64,000 nt of DNA, taken from Parasedimentitalea huanghaiensis (GTDB taxonomy: Bacteria > Pseudomonadota > Alphaproteobacteria > Rhodobacterales > Rhodobacteraceae). The position numbers and the translations under genes were made by a program. The notes under the pieces were generated by a model. That model had not been told where the DNA came from, made no database searches, and saw nothing but the letters and a program-made list of their open reading frames with translations. Shown piece after piece: positions 54,630-63,656 of this stretch. Each line of letters opens with the position of its first letter. Positions within the stretch are counted from its first letter, which is position 1. The DNA is taken from positions 27,681-91,680 of the forward strand of contig NZ_WQLV01000003.1 of assembly GCF_009753675.1 (NCBI RefSeq), in the 5' to 3' direction.

Positions 54630-56336
54630 ATGGAGTTGCAGTTTTTGTTGATTTCCGTCGCCAGTGTTCTGGCGTTTCTTATTCTGATGGGACTGGTGCT
54701 GGGTCGTCTGTACCGGCGATCTACACGCGAAGTTAGTTTGGTTAAGACCGGGGCGGGTGGTAAGCGCGTGATTATGGATGGCGGTACTATCGTTGTGCCA
54801 TTGTTGCACGAAGTAAGCCCAGTCAACATGAAAACCCTACGTCTGGAGGTGCAACGCAACGGCGATGCCGCTCTGATCACACAAGACCGGATGCGGGTTG
54901 ATGTTGGTGTGGAATTCTATGTTTCGGTCAATGCTACAGAAGAGGGTATTGCCCGTGCGGCCCAGACCTTGGGTGATCGTACATTTGATGTGAACCAGCT
55001 GCGTGAATTGATTGAAGGTAAGCTAATTGACGGTTTGCGGGCAGTTGCTGCGCAGATGACCATGGACGGATTGCACGAAAAGCGCGCTGACTTTGTACAG
55101 GAAGTGCAGAATGCTGTGTCCGAGGATCTGTTGAAGAATGGTTTGTCATTGGAGTCGGTATCTCTGACTGCACTGGACCAGACCCCGTTTGAGGCTTTGG
55201 ATGAGAACAACGCATTTAACGCGGTGGGGATGCGCAAACTGGCCGAAGTGATTGCCAAATCAAAGAAAGAGCGGGCACAGATTGATGCGGATGCTCAGGT
55301 TGCCGTTCGCCGCGCCCATATGGAAGCAGAACGCGAGCGTTTGGGGATTGAACAGGACGAAAAACAGGCCGAGATTGAGCAGATCAAGCAGGTAGAACAG
55401 ATGCGCGCAGCGCAGGAAGCCGAGATTGCTCAACGGCGTGAACAGTCTGAACAGGAAAAGGAGCATGCCCGTATTGCCCGGGAAGAGTCCATTCGGTCAG
55501 CTGATATTGAGCGCGAGCGTAAAATTCGTGAGGCGGAGATCAGTAAAGAGCGCGAGTTGGAGGTTGCTGAACAGGATCGTCAGGTGATTGTTGCGCAGAA
55601 ATCCGAAGAGGAAAGCCGTGCCCGTGCTTCAGCTGATTTGGCCCGTGCGGAGGCCACCAAGGCGACCGAGGCGGTGACCACCGCCCGAGAAGTGGCCGAA
55701 GCTGAACGGCAGAAACAGATCGTATTGATCGAGGCAACCCAGGAAGCTGAACGTCAGGCTACTGCGATCAGGTTGTCTGCTTTGGCCGAGAAAGATGCCG
55801 CATCTGACCGTGCCGATGCGCGGCGCGAAGAGGCGCAGGCCGAAGCGGATGCTCTGAACATCCGCGCTGAAGCCAAAAAGAATGACATGCTGGCCGAAGC
55901 AGAAGGTAAGCGTGCGATTGTCGAAGCCGACAACGTGCTGTCAGGGGAGCAGATCCGCATGCGGGTTGACCTGGCCCGGATTGAGGCAATGCCGACGATC
56001 ATCGCTGAAATGGTCAAACCCGCCGAGAAGATCGACTCGATCAAAATCCACCAGGTCGGTGGTATTGGCGGCAATGGCACAGCTGCGTCAGGTGGCTCCG
56101 GCGGTGGAGACGGCGATAAGCCAGTGGTCAATCAGGCGCTGGATTCGATTATGGGCATGGCGGTGCAGATGCCTGCGCTCAAGAAGCTGGGCGAAGAGTT
56201 GGGTCTGTCAATGGAAGACGGGGTGAGCGGTCTGGCGAATGGGGCTTTGTCCCCACAGCCCAAACCCATTGCCGCACCAGAAGATGAGGCCGATGAGGCG
56301 TCAGACAAGCCAACACCAGAAACGCCAGTGAACTAA
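54630..56336 (+). CDS. yqiK: Flotillin-like protein YqiK
   Basis: A 568-residue SPFH protein. An N-terminal membrane helix (about 5-25), a band-7 domain (about 35-210) including TQDRMRVDVGVEFYVSVN, a very long Glu/Ala/Arg coiled coil (about 215-435) and a Gly-rich then acidic C-terminal tail. Flotillins oligomerise at the membrane and organise microdomains. Operon with yqiJ; terminator follows. Confidence 0.88.
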   Translation: MELQFLLISVASVLAFLILMGLVLGRLYRRSTREVSLVKTGAGGKRVIMDGGTIVVPLLHEVSPVNMKTLRLEVQRNGDAALITQDRMRVDVGVEFYVSVNATEEGIARAAQTLGDRTFDVNQLRELIEGKLIDGLRAVAAQMTMDGLHEKRADFVQEVQNAVSEDLLKNGLSLESVSLTALDQTPFEALDENNAFNAVGMRKLAEVIAKSKKERAQIDADAQVAVRRAHMEAERERLGIEQDEKQAEIEQIKQVEQMRAAQEAEIAQRREQSEQEKEHARIAREESIRSADIERERKIREAEISKERELEVAEQDRQVIVAQKSEEESRARASADLARAEATKATEAVTTAREVAEAERQKQIVLIEATQEAERQATAIRLSALAEKDAASDRADARREEAQAEADALNIRAEAKKNDMLAEAEGKRAIVEADNVLSGEQIRMRVDLARIEAMPTIIAEMVKPAEKIDSIKIHQVGGIGGNGTAASGGSGGGDGDKPVVNQALDSIMGMAVQMPALKKLGEELGLSMEDGVSGLANGALSPQPKPIAAPEDEADEASDKPTPETPVN

Positions 56337-56362
56337 GGGCAAAGCTATAAAGCAATTAGTCA

Positions 56363-56392
56363 GGGCCGGATCCTATTCGGCCCCGATTTTTT
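56363..56392 (+). terminator. Terminator after yqiK
   Basis: GGGCCG-GATCCTATT-CGGCCC stem then CGATTTTTT, 27 bp after the stop. Confidence 0.85.
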
Positions 56393-56467
56393 ATGATCAG
56401 AAGCACTTTAGACGCCACAAAGAACCCGTAGTCGGCTGTCGGCTAATACTTTGCCTGTGCTTTTTGC

Positions 56468-58135
56468 TTAGGGTTGCGCGAGGAGTTCCAAAGACCCTTG
56501 ATAAGTGGCGATCAATCCAATCACTGGGGCGAAAATTTCAACGTCAAAGTGGAAGGTTCCGTCTTTTTGCATCTCATAGCTGCTGCCTGAAGGTAAGAAC
56601 ACTCTGGGCAAGGGAATTCCCAGCAGCGACCACCTGCGTGGGATAAGGAATAACTTGCCATCATCTATCACCAGGGCAAGTGCGACATTGATAGGGCCAA
56701 AACGCTCGACTAACAGCTTGTCGTTGCGACCGGTGCCCGCAAACTGGACTGAGGAAAAGGATTTGTGGCCAAAGGTACGTGTCCATTTCTCGCCGCCCTT
56801 GTGGGGTTCGAACTGAACTTTGACCGGACATTGGTTGGTCGCCTCTGGAAAGCCGAATAGCCTTCCCAGCATCTTGGATAGCAACCCGGTACCCCGTTGC
56901 ACGCGGGCGGTTCCGGCCCATGTGCGTGCTGCTGTGTCGTCGTGTAGAGCTTGGACTTGGGGTGGGAGCCTGTCAAAAGCATTGCCAAGGATCTGCCGGT
57001 AAAGGGCGGCATCAGTATTCGGTGGGGCGCGAAACCCCATGTAGATGGTACGGTTTTCAAATTGCACTTGGTAATCGGCAAGCGTTAGTGCCCGCGTTGC
57101 CGGACGAGCTCCATGTTCGGGGCTCTCAGCCTTCAGATGTTTCCGGACAATGGCCTCAATCGCCATCGAAGGAATATAGGGGCCATCGTCACCTTCAGCC
57201 AATAGGTGCCAGCTACGTTCAGCGGCCTTACCATCCTGGCGTCCGGTCACATGAATAAACATCCCCCCGCGGTGCTCGCCAAACTTCATGAGGTTCAAGA
57301 TCTTGTGGGAAATCGGCGCCAGGGGAGCGAAACTTGGCCGGTTGAATTTTGCCCGTGCCTTCGCCAACAGGTTCAGCATGCGGTGCAGAGTTTCGGGAAC
57401 AGGGCCAGCCCCCATCCAGATGTCTTTAAGTCCGGGGATTTCAGGCGGTAGGACCTGCAATTCAGGTACATCGACTAGAGAAAAACGAATATTCTTCAGC
57501 GGCATTAGGCCCGGAACAGCAATGGTATAGCGCTTGCTTTCGGTCAGCCCGCGCGTTGTTGTCCGCTTGCCATTCCGAGTTAGTTTGATCGGAGCGCCTG
57601 CATAACCAAGCACCGCCCGCATGACGTTCAGGCCTATACCGGCATAGGGGGACGGAGCGATCCCGCCTTGAACGGTCTCGATTTCCATCGTTTTGGATAT
57701 CTCGCGCAGGACCGCCGCAGTCAGGACGGGAAAACTACTGACACCTGACAGGACAAAGATACCGGCTTCCTTGGCAGCCTGATCGAACTTGGAAATGCCA
57801 GACTCAAATTCAGCGGCATCGGCAAAGTCCAGATAACTCACTTTGAAACGGATACAGGTTTCGATCGCTCGGTAGCTGTCGAACCCATAGTTTTGGAATG
57901 GTCCAGAGGCATCAATGACCAGATCAGGGTTCAACCTGTCGATATGTTGATCCAGTGCGTTGCGATCCAGTTGAGCAGGCTGAACAGAGCTGGCGCCTTG
58001 AAAACTATTACAAAACCGCGTTGCTCGATCTAGATTGCGGCCGCATATAAACAGGGTGATGTCGGGGATATCAGACAGCAACTCTGTTAGGCGGCCACCA
58101 AATACGCCATAGCCACCAAGAACAATGATTTTCAC
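56468..58135 (-). CDS. Saccharopine-dehydrogenase-like / DUF4166 two-domain protein
   Basis: A 555-residue protein: N-terminal Rossmann domain with VLGGYGVFGGRL (about 5-16) and VIDASGPFQNYG as in saccharopine dehydrogenase-like proteins; C-terminal half (about 350-555) is DUF4166-like (HFDVEIFAPVIGLIATYQG near the end). No specific substrate is known. GTG at 58135 overlaps the upstream TGA (GTGA), so it is translationally coupled to the DCC gene; the frame's extension to 58177 has no ribosome site. Confidence 0.72.
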   Translation of the reverse strand: MKIIVLGGYGVFGGRLTELLSDIPDITLFICGRNLDRATRFCNSFQGASSVQPAQLDRNALDQHIDRLNPDLVIDASGPFQNYGFDSYRAIETCIRFKVSYLDFADAAEFESGISKFDQAAKEAGIFVLSGVSSFPVLTAAVLREISKTMEIETVQGGIAPSPYAGIGLNVMRAVLGYAGAPIKLTRNGKRTTTRGLTESKRYTIAVPGLMPLKNIRFSLVDVPELQVLPPEIPGLKDIWMGAGPVPETLHRMLNLLAKARAKFNRPSFAPLAPISHKILNLMKFGEHRGGMFIHVTGRQDGKAAERSWHLLAEGDDGPYIPSMAIEAIVRKHLKAESPEHGARPATRALTLADYQVQFENRTIYMGFRAPPNTDAALYRQILGNAFDRLPPQVQALHDDTAARTWAGTARVQRGTGLLSKMLGRLFGFPEATNQCPVKVQFEPHKGGEKWTRTFGHKSFSSVQFAGTGRNDKLLVERFGPINVALALVIDDGKLFLIPRRWSLLGIPLPRVFLPSGSSYEMQKDGTFHFDVEIFAPVIGLIATYQGSLELLAQP

Positions 58136-58589
58136 GTCATGAGCCTCTTTTGAACTTCCCTGTCTGGCAGGCTGCACAGATCTGCAGTGCCAAACCAGCG
58201 GTAGCGATTTCTGGCTACGGCGCGATATAGGGCGTCACGCAGTCCGCTGGGGACTAGGCGTAGAATGGCCAGAACCTTCCAAATGCGCCCCAGTCGTTGG
58301 CCAACATGGATTAAGGCGTCCAATGAAGCGTAACCGCGCCCCTCAACGAGATAGAGCCAGGACGTAGGATCGTCGGGATCCAGCCATAGTGGGTCATCAG
58401 GGCGTTGCCCCAATCTGATTGCAGCGGCGCAATCCTGAACTCTGCGCTGCGATCATTGTGGGTGATCCATTTGGCCCCACGCGCACATAATGCGCAATGG
58501 GCATCCATAACGCAGATCGGTCCAACATCGGCAAAGTTGGGGATCGTGTTATCGCTGCGATAGGAAAAGGGAGGCCTGTTCAAATACAT
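58132..58589 (-). pseudogene. DCC-family (DUF393) protein, frameshifted
   Basis: Two overlapping frames together give one DCC protein. The first (58589 to about 58385) has the CxxC site DAHCALCARGAKW and runs to MTHYG; the second (from about 58383 to 58132) continues LDPDDPTSWLYLVEGRGY and DALYRAVARNRYRWFG, both standard DUF393 blocks. One base appears missing after TATGG near 58383-58386. A sequencing error, a real mutation or a recoding site are all possible. The downstream gene is coupled to its stop. Confidence 0.75.
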
Positions 58590-58676
58590 GTGCGGACCTT
58601 AAGCGCAGGGTCCGTCGCAGTTCAATCGTTCAATTGAGATCGCCCAATTTAGGTTGAAGCCGCGTATTATACTCGG

Positions 58677-59942
58677 TCACCGCCTCTCGCGGGACCGTTT
58701 CAAAAGGCGGCCGATGACAAAGGATGTGCGTGGGGCGTAGACATATTGTGTACGTTGCTCGGGTGTTGGACGGGCGCGCATTCGGGTCAAGCCAAAGCTG
58801 ATCAAACCCAAGTGCCCAATTGCGATCATCGCAAACAGCGCACTTGGTCCGTAATTTTCGATCAGGGCCGAGGCAACAAACGGGCTCGCGATCGCGCCTA
58901 GCGCAAAGAAGAACATCAAGGCGGCCGAGAGTTCAACCCTTTCGCTTGATTTGGCAAAATCATGGGCATGTGCGGCCGAGACCGAAAAAATCGGGAAGGT
59001 GGTAAAGCCAAATAACGCGGCCGAGGTCATCACTGCAAAGGTGCCCAGTCCAGAGGCTCCGATGGTAACACCGCTGGACAAAATTGCGGCTACGGACAGC
59101 CAAATCAGCACCCATCGGCGATCGTATTTATCAGCCAGCCAACCCATTGGATACTGCGCCAACGCGCCACCCAACACAAAGGCGGCCAGGAAAAAAGCGA
59201 TTTGGTCGATCCCCAACCCAACCTCCTGCCCATAAAGTGGCCCGACCATACGAAACGAGGCCGAGCTGAGCGCCGCAACAATCACTCCGGCCACGGCAAG
59301 TGGTGAACAGCGCCAGGCCAGTTTGGGGCGCAACCGTGGTGCGGATGGGGTTTCGGGCTGGCTGGCGCGGGTTAGGGTCAATGGCAGTAGGGCTGCACAG
59401 CACAAAATGGCCAGCAAATTATACGAAACATAGGCAGCTGGCGGCAGAACGGCGATGATAAGCTGCGCCGTTAGCGAGGCGCCCATATCGACAATCCGAT
59501 AACTGCCCATGGCCCGACCTCGGGTTTCATTGGTCACCTTGGCATTTAGCCAGGCTTCGATCACCGTGTAACATCCTGCCACACAAAGACCGGATGCAAT
59601 CCGCATGGCGGCCCAGGCCAGCGGATTATCCGTCAGAGTATGACCGATTAGCCCAATTGCCCCCAGGGCGGTAAAGGCGGCAAAGGCGCGCGAGTGCCCA
59701 ACAGTGCCCATCAACCGTGGCGACCACCAGCAACCAATAAAGAACCCAAGAAAATGCGCCGATCCCAGCAGGCCAATCTGTTCTTTGCTAAAGCCCAGTG
59801 TAAGCCCCGAAATGGCATCAAGCGGTCCTACACCACCCGTCGAGAGCTGTAAGAGCACAACAGAAAGAAGCAGGGCGGCAAAAGAAATGATCAGGCGCAT
59901 AACGGGACAGGTTGCTTTCTTGAAATAGGTAGGCTTATCCAT
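58677..59942 (-). CDS. MFS transporter
   Basis: A 421-residue major-facilitator protein with 12 membrane helices, the A-type loop GWLADKYDRRWVL between helices 8 and 9 (about 270) and SPRLMGTVGHSRAF between 2 and 3. Related to the YcaD-like group; substrate unknown. ATG 59942 is chosen; a TTG at 59951 and an ATG at 59891 are alternatives, and no ribosome site clearly decides. Confidence 0.82.
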   Translation of the reverse strand: MDKPTYFKKATCPVMRLIISFAALLLSVVLLQLSTGGVGPLDAISGLTLGFSKEQIGLLGSAHFLGFFIGCWWSPRLMGTVGHSRAFAAFTALGAIGLIGHTLTDNPLAWAAMRIASGLCVAGCYTVIEAWLNAKVTNETRGRAMGSYRIVDMGASLTAQLIIAVLPPAAYVSYNLLAILCCAALLPLTLTRASQPETPSAPRLRPKLAWRCSPLAVAGVIVAALSSASFRMVGPLYGQEVGLGIDQIAFFLAAFVLGGALAQYPMGWLADKYDRRWVLIWLSVAAILSSGVTIGASGLGTFAVMTSAALFGFTTFPIFSVSAAHAHDFAKSSERVELSAALMFFFALGAIASPFVASALIENYGPSALFAMIAIGHLGLISFGLTRMRARPTPEQRTQYVYAPRTSFVIGRLLKRSRERR

Positions 59943-59984
59943 TTTCGACAATAATGTCGTATCTGGTTGCTGTGCGGGTATTTT

Positions 59985-60590
59985 TTAACTAGCCCTGATC
60001 CGGGCTTGGATGTTCAGAGTCACAGTATCTGACACCAAATCAGAGAAGCCATCTGCGCCAAAGGCTGCGCGGCTGATCTTCCCATTCAGTGTCACGTCAA
60101 GCTGGCTCAGATCATTGGCTGCTGTGCCACGTGAGCGATAGACTGCCGCCTGCAGCGTGACAGGTTTAGTTACCCCGCGCAGGGTCAGGTCACCGATAAT
60201 TTTGGCCCCACCCGACAGACGCCCAGCCGAACCAAGAATGATGCGGCGTGATACAAATCGGATGGTCGGGAAGCGTATTGCATCTAAGACTTCAGGGCCG
60301 GTCATCACTTGAGTGATAAAAATCAATCCAGTGCGCGCTTTGGTAACATTTAAGGTTACATCCACTCGCGATGCCGCCAATTGCTCTGGGTCAATGGTAA
60401 TTTTGGCCTGCTCAACCGGAATTGTACCCGTTTGCGCAATGCCGTTTAAATTGAATTGAAAGCCTACACGTGATCCAGACGGAACCACAGTATAGTGGGT
60501 CGGGACAGCCAAGGCAGCTGTTGGCATGGCACAGGTGCTGGCAAGCGCAATTATGATTTGGCGTCTCTGGATCATCTGTGTTCCGCTCAT
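59985..60590 (-). CDS. YceI-family periplasmic lipid-binding protein
   Basis: A 201-residue protein with a signal peptide (cleavage near AALA) and a lipocalin-like YceI domain (YTVVPSGSRVGFQF, IIGDLTLRGVTKPVTL, ISRAAFGADGFSDLV). The family binds isoprenoids or other amphiphiles. Several ATGs lie close together (60602, 60590, 60575); 60590 is taken without a decisive ribosome site. Confidence 0.82.
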   Translation of the reverse strand: MSGTQMIQRRQIIIALASTCAMPTAALAVPTHYTVVPSGSRVGFQFNLNGIAQTGTIPVEQAKITIDPEQLAASRVDVTLNVTKARTGLIFITQVMTGPEVLDAIRFPTIRFVSRRIILGSAGRLSGGAKIIGDLTLRGVTKPVTLQAAVYRSRGTAANDLSQLDVTLNGKISRAAFGADGFSDLVSDTVTLNIQARIRAS

Positions 60591-60689
60591 TGCCGCCCAC
60601 ACTGGGTGTTGGCCGAGTTGTATACCCTTACTCTGGACTTCACCAATACATCAGCCGCTATTTGAGTCGTCGTCATCCCCTAAGTCGGA

Positions 60690-60738
60690 TCTTCATCTAG
60701 CTGCAAATATCCCGGGGTTTGGGGCAGAGCCCCAATAT
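60690..60738 (+). repeat. 3'-end repeat B, copy 1
   Basis: CTTCATCTAGCTGCAAATAT then CCCGGGGTTT and the hairpin TTGGGGC-AGA-GCCCCAA. Seen on the minus strand it follows the rhodanese gene as hairpin first, box second, the same order as copy 2 after the aldo/keto reductase. Confidence 0.75.
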
Positions 60739-60837
60739 TGAACACCCTCAGGAACAGTCAAACTTTCAAGTATAAGGTTTGAGGTCGCATCGATCCTTTT
60801 AGGATAGCAATGCCAATTCCTACTAAAGCTCCAGGTG

Positions 60838-61239
60838 CTAGCCTTCGCGCGGTACCACAGGGCCATCCTGTTTCACCCATTCGCTAAATCCACCTTCAAG
60901 ATGCATGACCGGTTTCAGCCCCATTTCCATTGCCAGCTTGGCGCTGAGTGCAGATCGCCAGGCGCTGGCGCAGTAAAACACATAGGTCTTATCCTGATTG
61001 AAGACCGCTTTATGGTACGGGCTGTCCGGGTCGATCCAGAACTCCAACATACCGCGAGGGCAAGAAAACGCTCCTGGTATCATGCCAGATCGTTGCAGTT
61101 CACGGATGTCGCGTAGGTCGACAAAGACATAGTCCTCACTTGCTGCCAGCTCTTTGGCCTCGGCGACAGGCAAAAGGGTAACGCTCTCATTGGCTTCGGC
61201 CAACAGCGCCTTGATACCTTTGGTGATGGTTTGCGTCAT
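60838..61239 (-). CDS. Rhodanese-like protein
   Basis: A 133-residue single-domain rhodanese. Active-site Cys C90 in YCASAWRS and the FVDLRDIRELQRSGMIPGA block (about 39-57). Probably a thiosulfate or persulfide sulfurtransferase; the loop CASAWRS is one residue off the classical six-residue form. No linked sulfur genes. Confidence 0.85.
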   Translation of the reverse strand: MTQTITKGIKALLAEANESVTLLPVAEAKELAASEDYVFVDLRDIRELQRSGMIPGAFSCPRGMLEFWIDPDSPYHKAVFNQDKTYVFYCASAWRSALSAKLAMEMGLKPVMHLEGGFSEWVKQDGPVVPREG

Positions 61240-61384
61240 TGAGCAGGTCCTTGCGCTTAAATGAGTGGTGTCTGGTGGCAGGCTGGCTGATATTTAGGCC
61301 AAGCTCAAGTCTTTGCAGTCTTGTCCTTGCGCTCGTATGTCGGCCCATTACTGTAAGCTCAACAAAATATGAGGAACGCGCGAT

Positions 61385-62428
61385 ATGAAAATGAATCCGT
61401 TGGGCCGCACAGGCCTGCAGATCTCAGAACTCTGCCTGGGTACCATGACGTTTGGCACCCAGACCTCCGAAGCAGACTCTCACGCTCAGATCGATTACGC
61501 GCTGGCGGCAGGGGTGAACTTTATCGACACTGCCGAAATGTATCCGGTGAACCCGGTAAGCCAGGAAACCGTTGGCTATAGCGAAGAAATCATTGGTAAC
61601 TGGAATGCCAAAACGGGGCGTCGTGGAGACTATATTCTGGCGACCAAACATTCTGGTGAAGGATTGGCGATTGTACGCGATGGGGCCCCAATCTCCTCCA
61701 AAACAATTGCGTCAACAATTGAAGGTTCGCTGCAACGGCTAAAAACCGATTACATTGACCTGTATCAGTTCCACTGGCCAAACCGGGGCAGTTACATGTT
61801 CCGCAAAAATTGGAGCTATGATCCCTCAGGCCAGAACAATGAAGAGACGTTGGCCAATATGGTGGATTGTCTGGAGGCCCTGCAACAGCAAGTTGACAAG
61901 GGCAACATCCGCGCCTTTGGTCTGTCTAACGAAAGCGCTTGGGGGACAGCGCAGTGGCTGCGGCTTGCTGCTGAAGCGAACATGCCACGGGTGGCCTCAA
62001 TCCAGAACGAATATTCGCTTTTATGCCGGATGTACGACACCGATTTGGCGGAGCTGAGCATCAACGAAGATGTCGGACTGCTGGCCTTTTCGCCGTTGGG
62101 AACCGGATTGCTGACGGGTAAGTATCAGGGCGGTGCCGTGCCGGAGGGGTCGCGCAAAGCTATCAACCCCGAACTGGGTGGACGCCATTCTCCACGGGTC
62201 TATGACGCAGTAGGAGTATATCTAGATATCGCAGACCGGCATGGATTGGATGTGGTGCATATGGCCCTGGCCTGGTGCCGTACCCGGCCCTTTATGGCTT
62301 CGGCGATCTTTGGTGCGACCACGATGGAGCAGTTGAAACATCTGTTAAAATCGGTGGAGGTCGAGCTGAGCAATGAGGTCTTGGCGGAGATAGATCAGGC
62401 ACAGCGCGCCTATCCAATGCCGTATTAA
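61385..62428 (+). CDS. Aldo/keto reductase, Tas type
   Basis: A 347-residue AKR. The catalytic tetrad is visible: D (FIDTAEMYP, about 53), Y (same segment), K (ATKHSG, about 88) and H (QFHWP, about 126). NADPH-dependent reduction of aldehydes or ketones is expected. The insert TRYPNRGSYMFRKNWSY-like region (about 129-150) is typical of Tas. Ribosome site GAGGAACG precedes the ATG at moderate distance. Terminator follows. Confidence 0.85.
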   Translation: MKMNPLGRTGLQISELCLGTMTFGTQTSEADSHAQIDYALAAGVNFIDTAEMYPVNPVSQETVGYSEEIIGNWNAKTGRRGDYILATKHSGEGLAIVRDGAPISSKTIASTIEGSLQRLKTDYIDLYQFHWPNRGSYMFRKNWSYDPSGQNNEETLANMVDCLEALQQQVDKGNIRAFGLSNESAWGTAQWLRLAAEANMPRVASIQNEYSLLCRMYDTDLAELSINEDVGLLAFSPLGTGLLTGKYQGGAVPEGSRKAINPELGGRHSPRVYDAVGVYLDIADRHGLDVVHMALAWCRTRPFMASAIFGATTMEQLKHLLKSVEVELSNEVLAEIDQAQRAYPMPY

Positions 62429-62431
62429 AGG

Positions 62432-62460
62432 AAAAGGGGGAGGGGGCGCTGCCCCCTTTT
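62432..62460 (+). terminator. Terminator after the aldo/keto reductase
   Basis: GGGGGC-GCT-GCCCCC stem followed by TTTT, 4-30 bp after the stop; the hairpin forms the first part of repeat B copy 2. Confidence 0.82.
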
Positions 62461-62510
62461 GGCCGGTGGCCAATTCACCCCGGGATATTTCTGGCTAGAT
62501 GAAAAGGATG
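62440..62510 (-). repeat. 3'-end repeat B, copy 2
   Basis: On the minus strand TTTCATCTAGCCAGAAATAT then CCCGGGGTG, a spacer with GGCCACCGGCC, and the GC hairpin. The box differs from copy 1 (60690) at only a few positions over about 27 bases. Confidence 0.75.
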
Positions 62511-62539
62511 CCCGGCCGACGCAACTGTCAGCCGCCAGT

Positions 62540-63523
62540 TTAGTGGCGAAGGGGTTGCACTGCATCTTGGCGCAGATCACGCGCGGTACTGCCGTGGGCC
62601 GTGCGGAACGCGCGGGCAAAGGTGGATTGCGAGGTGAAGCCGGTGGCCAGGGCCACATCCATCAGTGACAGGTTGGTATCGGTGACCAATCGGCGGGCCT
62701 CGGCCATACGCAGTTGCAGGTAGTGATCCTGCGGCGTGGTGTTCAGGCGCAAGCGGAACTGTTGTTGCAGGCTGCGCGGGCTGGTGCCGAGGCTTTCAGC
62801 GATATAGCTGAGTGGAAGCGGCTCATCCAGTGAGGATTCCATCAGGGCGTTGGCCTTGGCGGTGAGGGCACTGTGTTTTTGGCTGCCCAGGCGGCTTTGT
62901 GGCCGGGTTGGCGCGGCGGGGCCATCGTAGAGGAACAGGCCAGCGACGCGGGATGCAAAGCCATGACCGTGGCGTGCGCCGATGATGTGTAGCATCATTT
63001 CGATTGCCGGGGTGGCGCCGCCGGATGTCAGGCGGCCTTCGGACAGAGTGAACCGGTCTTGGCGGGTGTCGACATCGGGGAAGCGGTTGGCGAAATTTTC
63101 CAGGTCTTCCCAGTGGGTGGTGGCCGCGTGACCATCCAACAGGCCGGCCTCGGCCATCAGCCAGGGGCCACCGTCGATGCCCGCGATGGTCGCGCCGGTG
63201 GTAGCGATGCGGCGCAGTCCGGCTAGCAGGCTGGGGGTGGCTTGACGGGCCAGTTGGAAACCCGCGACAACAATCAGCAGCTCGCATTCCTGAAGTCGGG
63301 CCAGCGGAATGCCGGGCACGGTCAACCCGCTGGTCAGCATTGCGGGCTCGTCCGTTGCGGTGACATAGTCCCAGTCGAATGCATGACGTCCGGCCAGCCG
63401 GTTGGCGGCGCGCATCGGATCAACCGTGGCCGCAAAGGACAGGGTGTTGCATTCGTCCAGCACCAGAACGGCAGTTTTCAGTGGTCTGTTTTCCGGCTGC
63501 AGTATGTTTTTTGCGTATTTCAT
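62540..63523 (-). CDS. GlxA-family AraC-type regulator
   Basis: A 327-residue regulator: DJ-1/PfpI-like N-terminal domain (VLVLDECNTLSFAATVDPMRAAN, about 18-40 in part; GIDGGPWLMAEAGLL) and C-terminal AraC HTH (LSYIAESLGTSPRSLQQQFR, and MDVALATGFTSQSTFARAFR, about 228-310). It is divergent from a BKACE gene; in Pseudomonas a GlxA-type regulator (CdhR) controls carnitine catabolism with such an enzyme, so carnitine or a related compound is a candidate inducer. Confidence 0.83.
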   Translation of the reverse strand: MKYAKNILQPENRPLKTAVLVLDECNTLSFAATVDPMRAANRLAGRHAFDWDYVTATDEPAMLTSGLTVPGIPLARLQECELLIVVAGFQLARQATPSLLAGLRRIATTGATIAGIDGGPWLMAEAGLLDGHAATTHWEDLENFANRFPDVDTRQDRFTLSEGRLTSGGATPAIEMMLHIIGARHGHGFASRVAGLFLYDGPAAPTRPQSRLGSQKHSALTAKANALMESSLDEPLPLSYIAESLGTSPRSLQQQFRLRLNTTPQDHYLQLRMAEARRLVTDTNLSLMDVALATGFTSQSTFARAFRTAHGSTARDLRQDAVQPLRH

Positions 63524-63656
63524 CAAGTACGATTCGCATATTGTAAAGTTCAGGCCTCAAGGCTGAGCCACAGTGGGGATCAAATCAAACAGGAATCTGG
63601 GGAAGAGCCTGGGGATAACCCATGGCAAAACCCTGTACATTACGGGGAAAAGCTAA

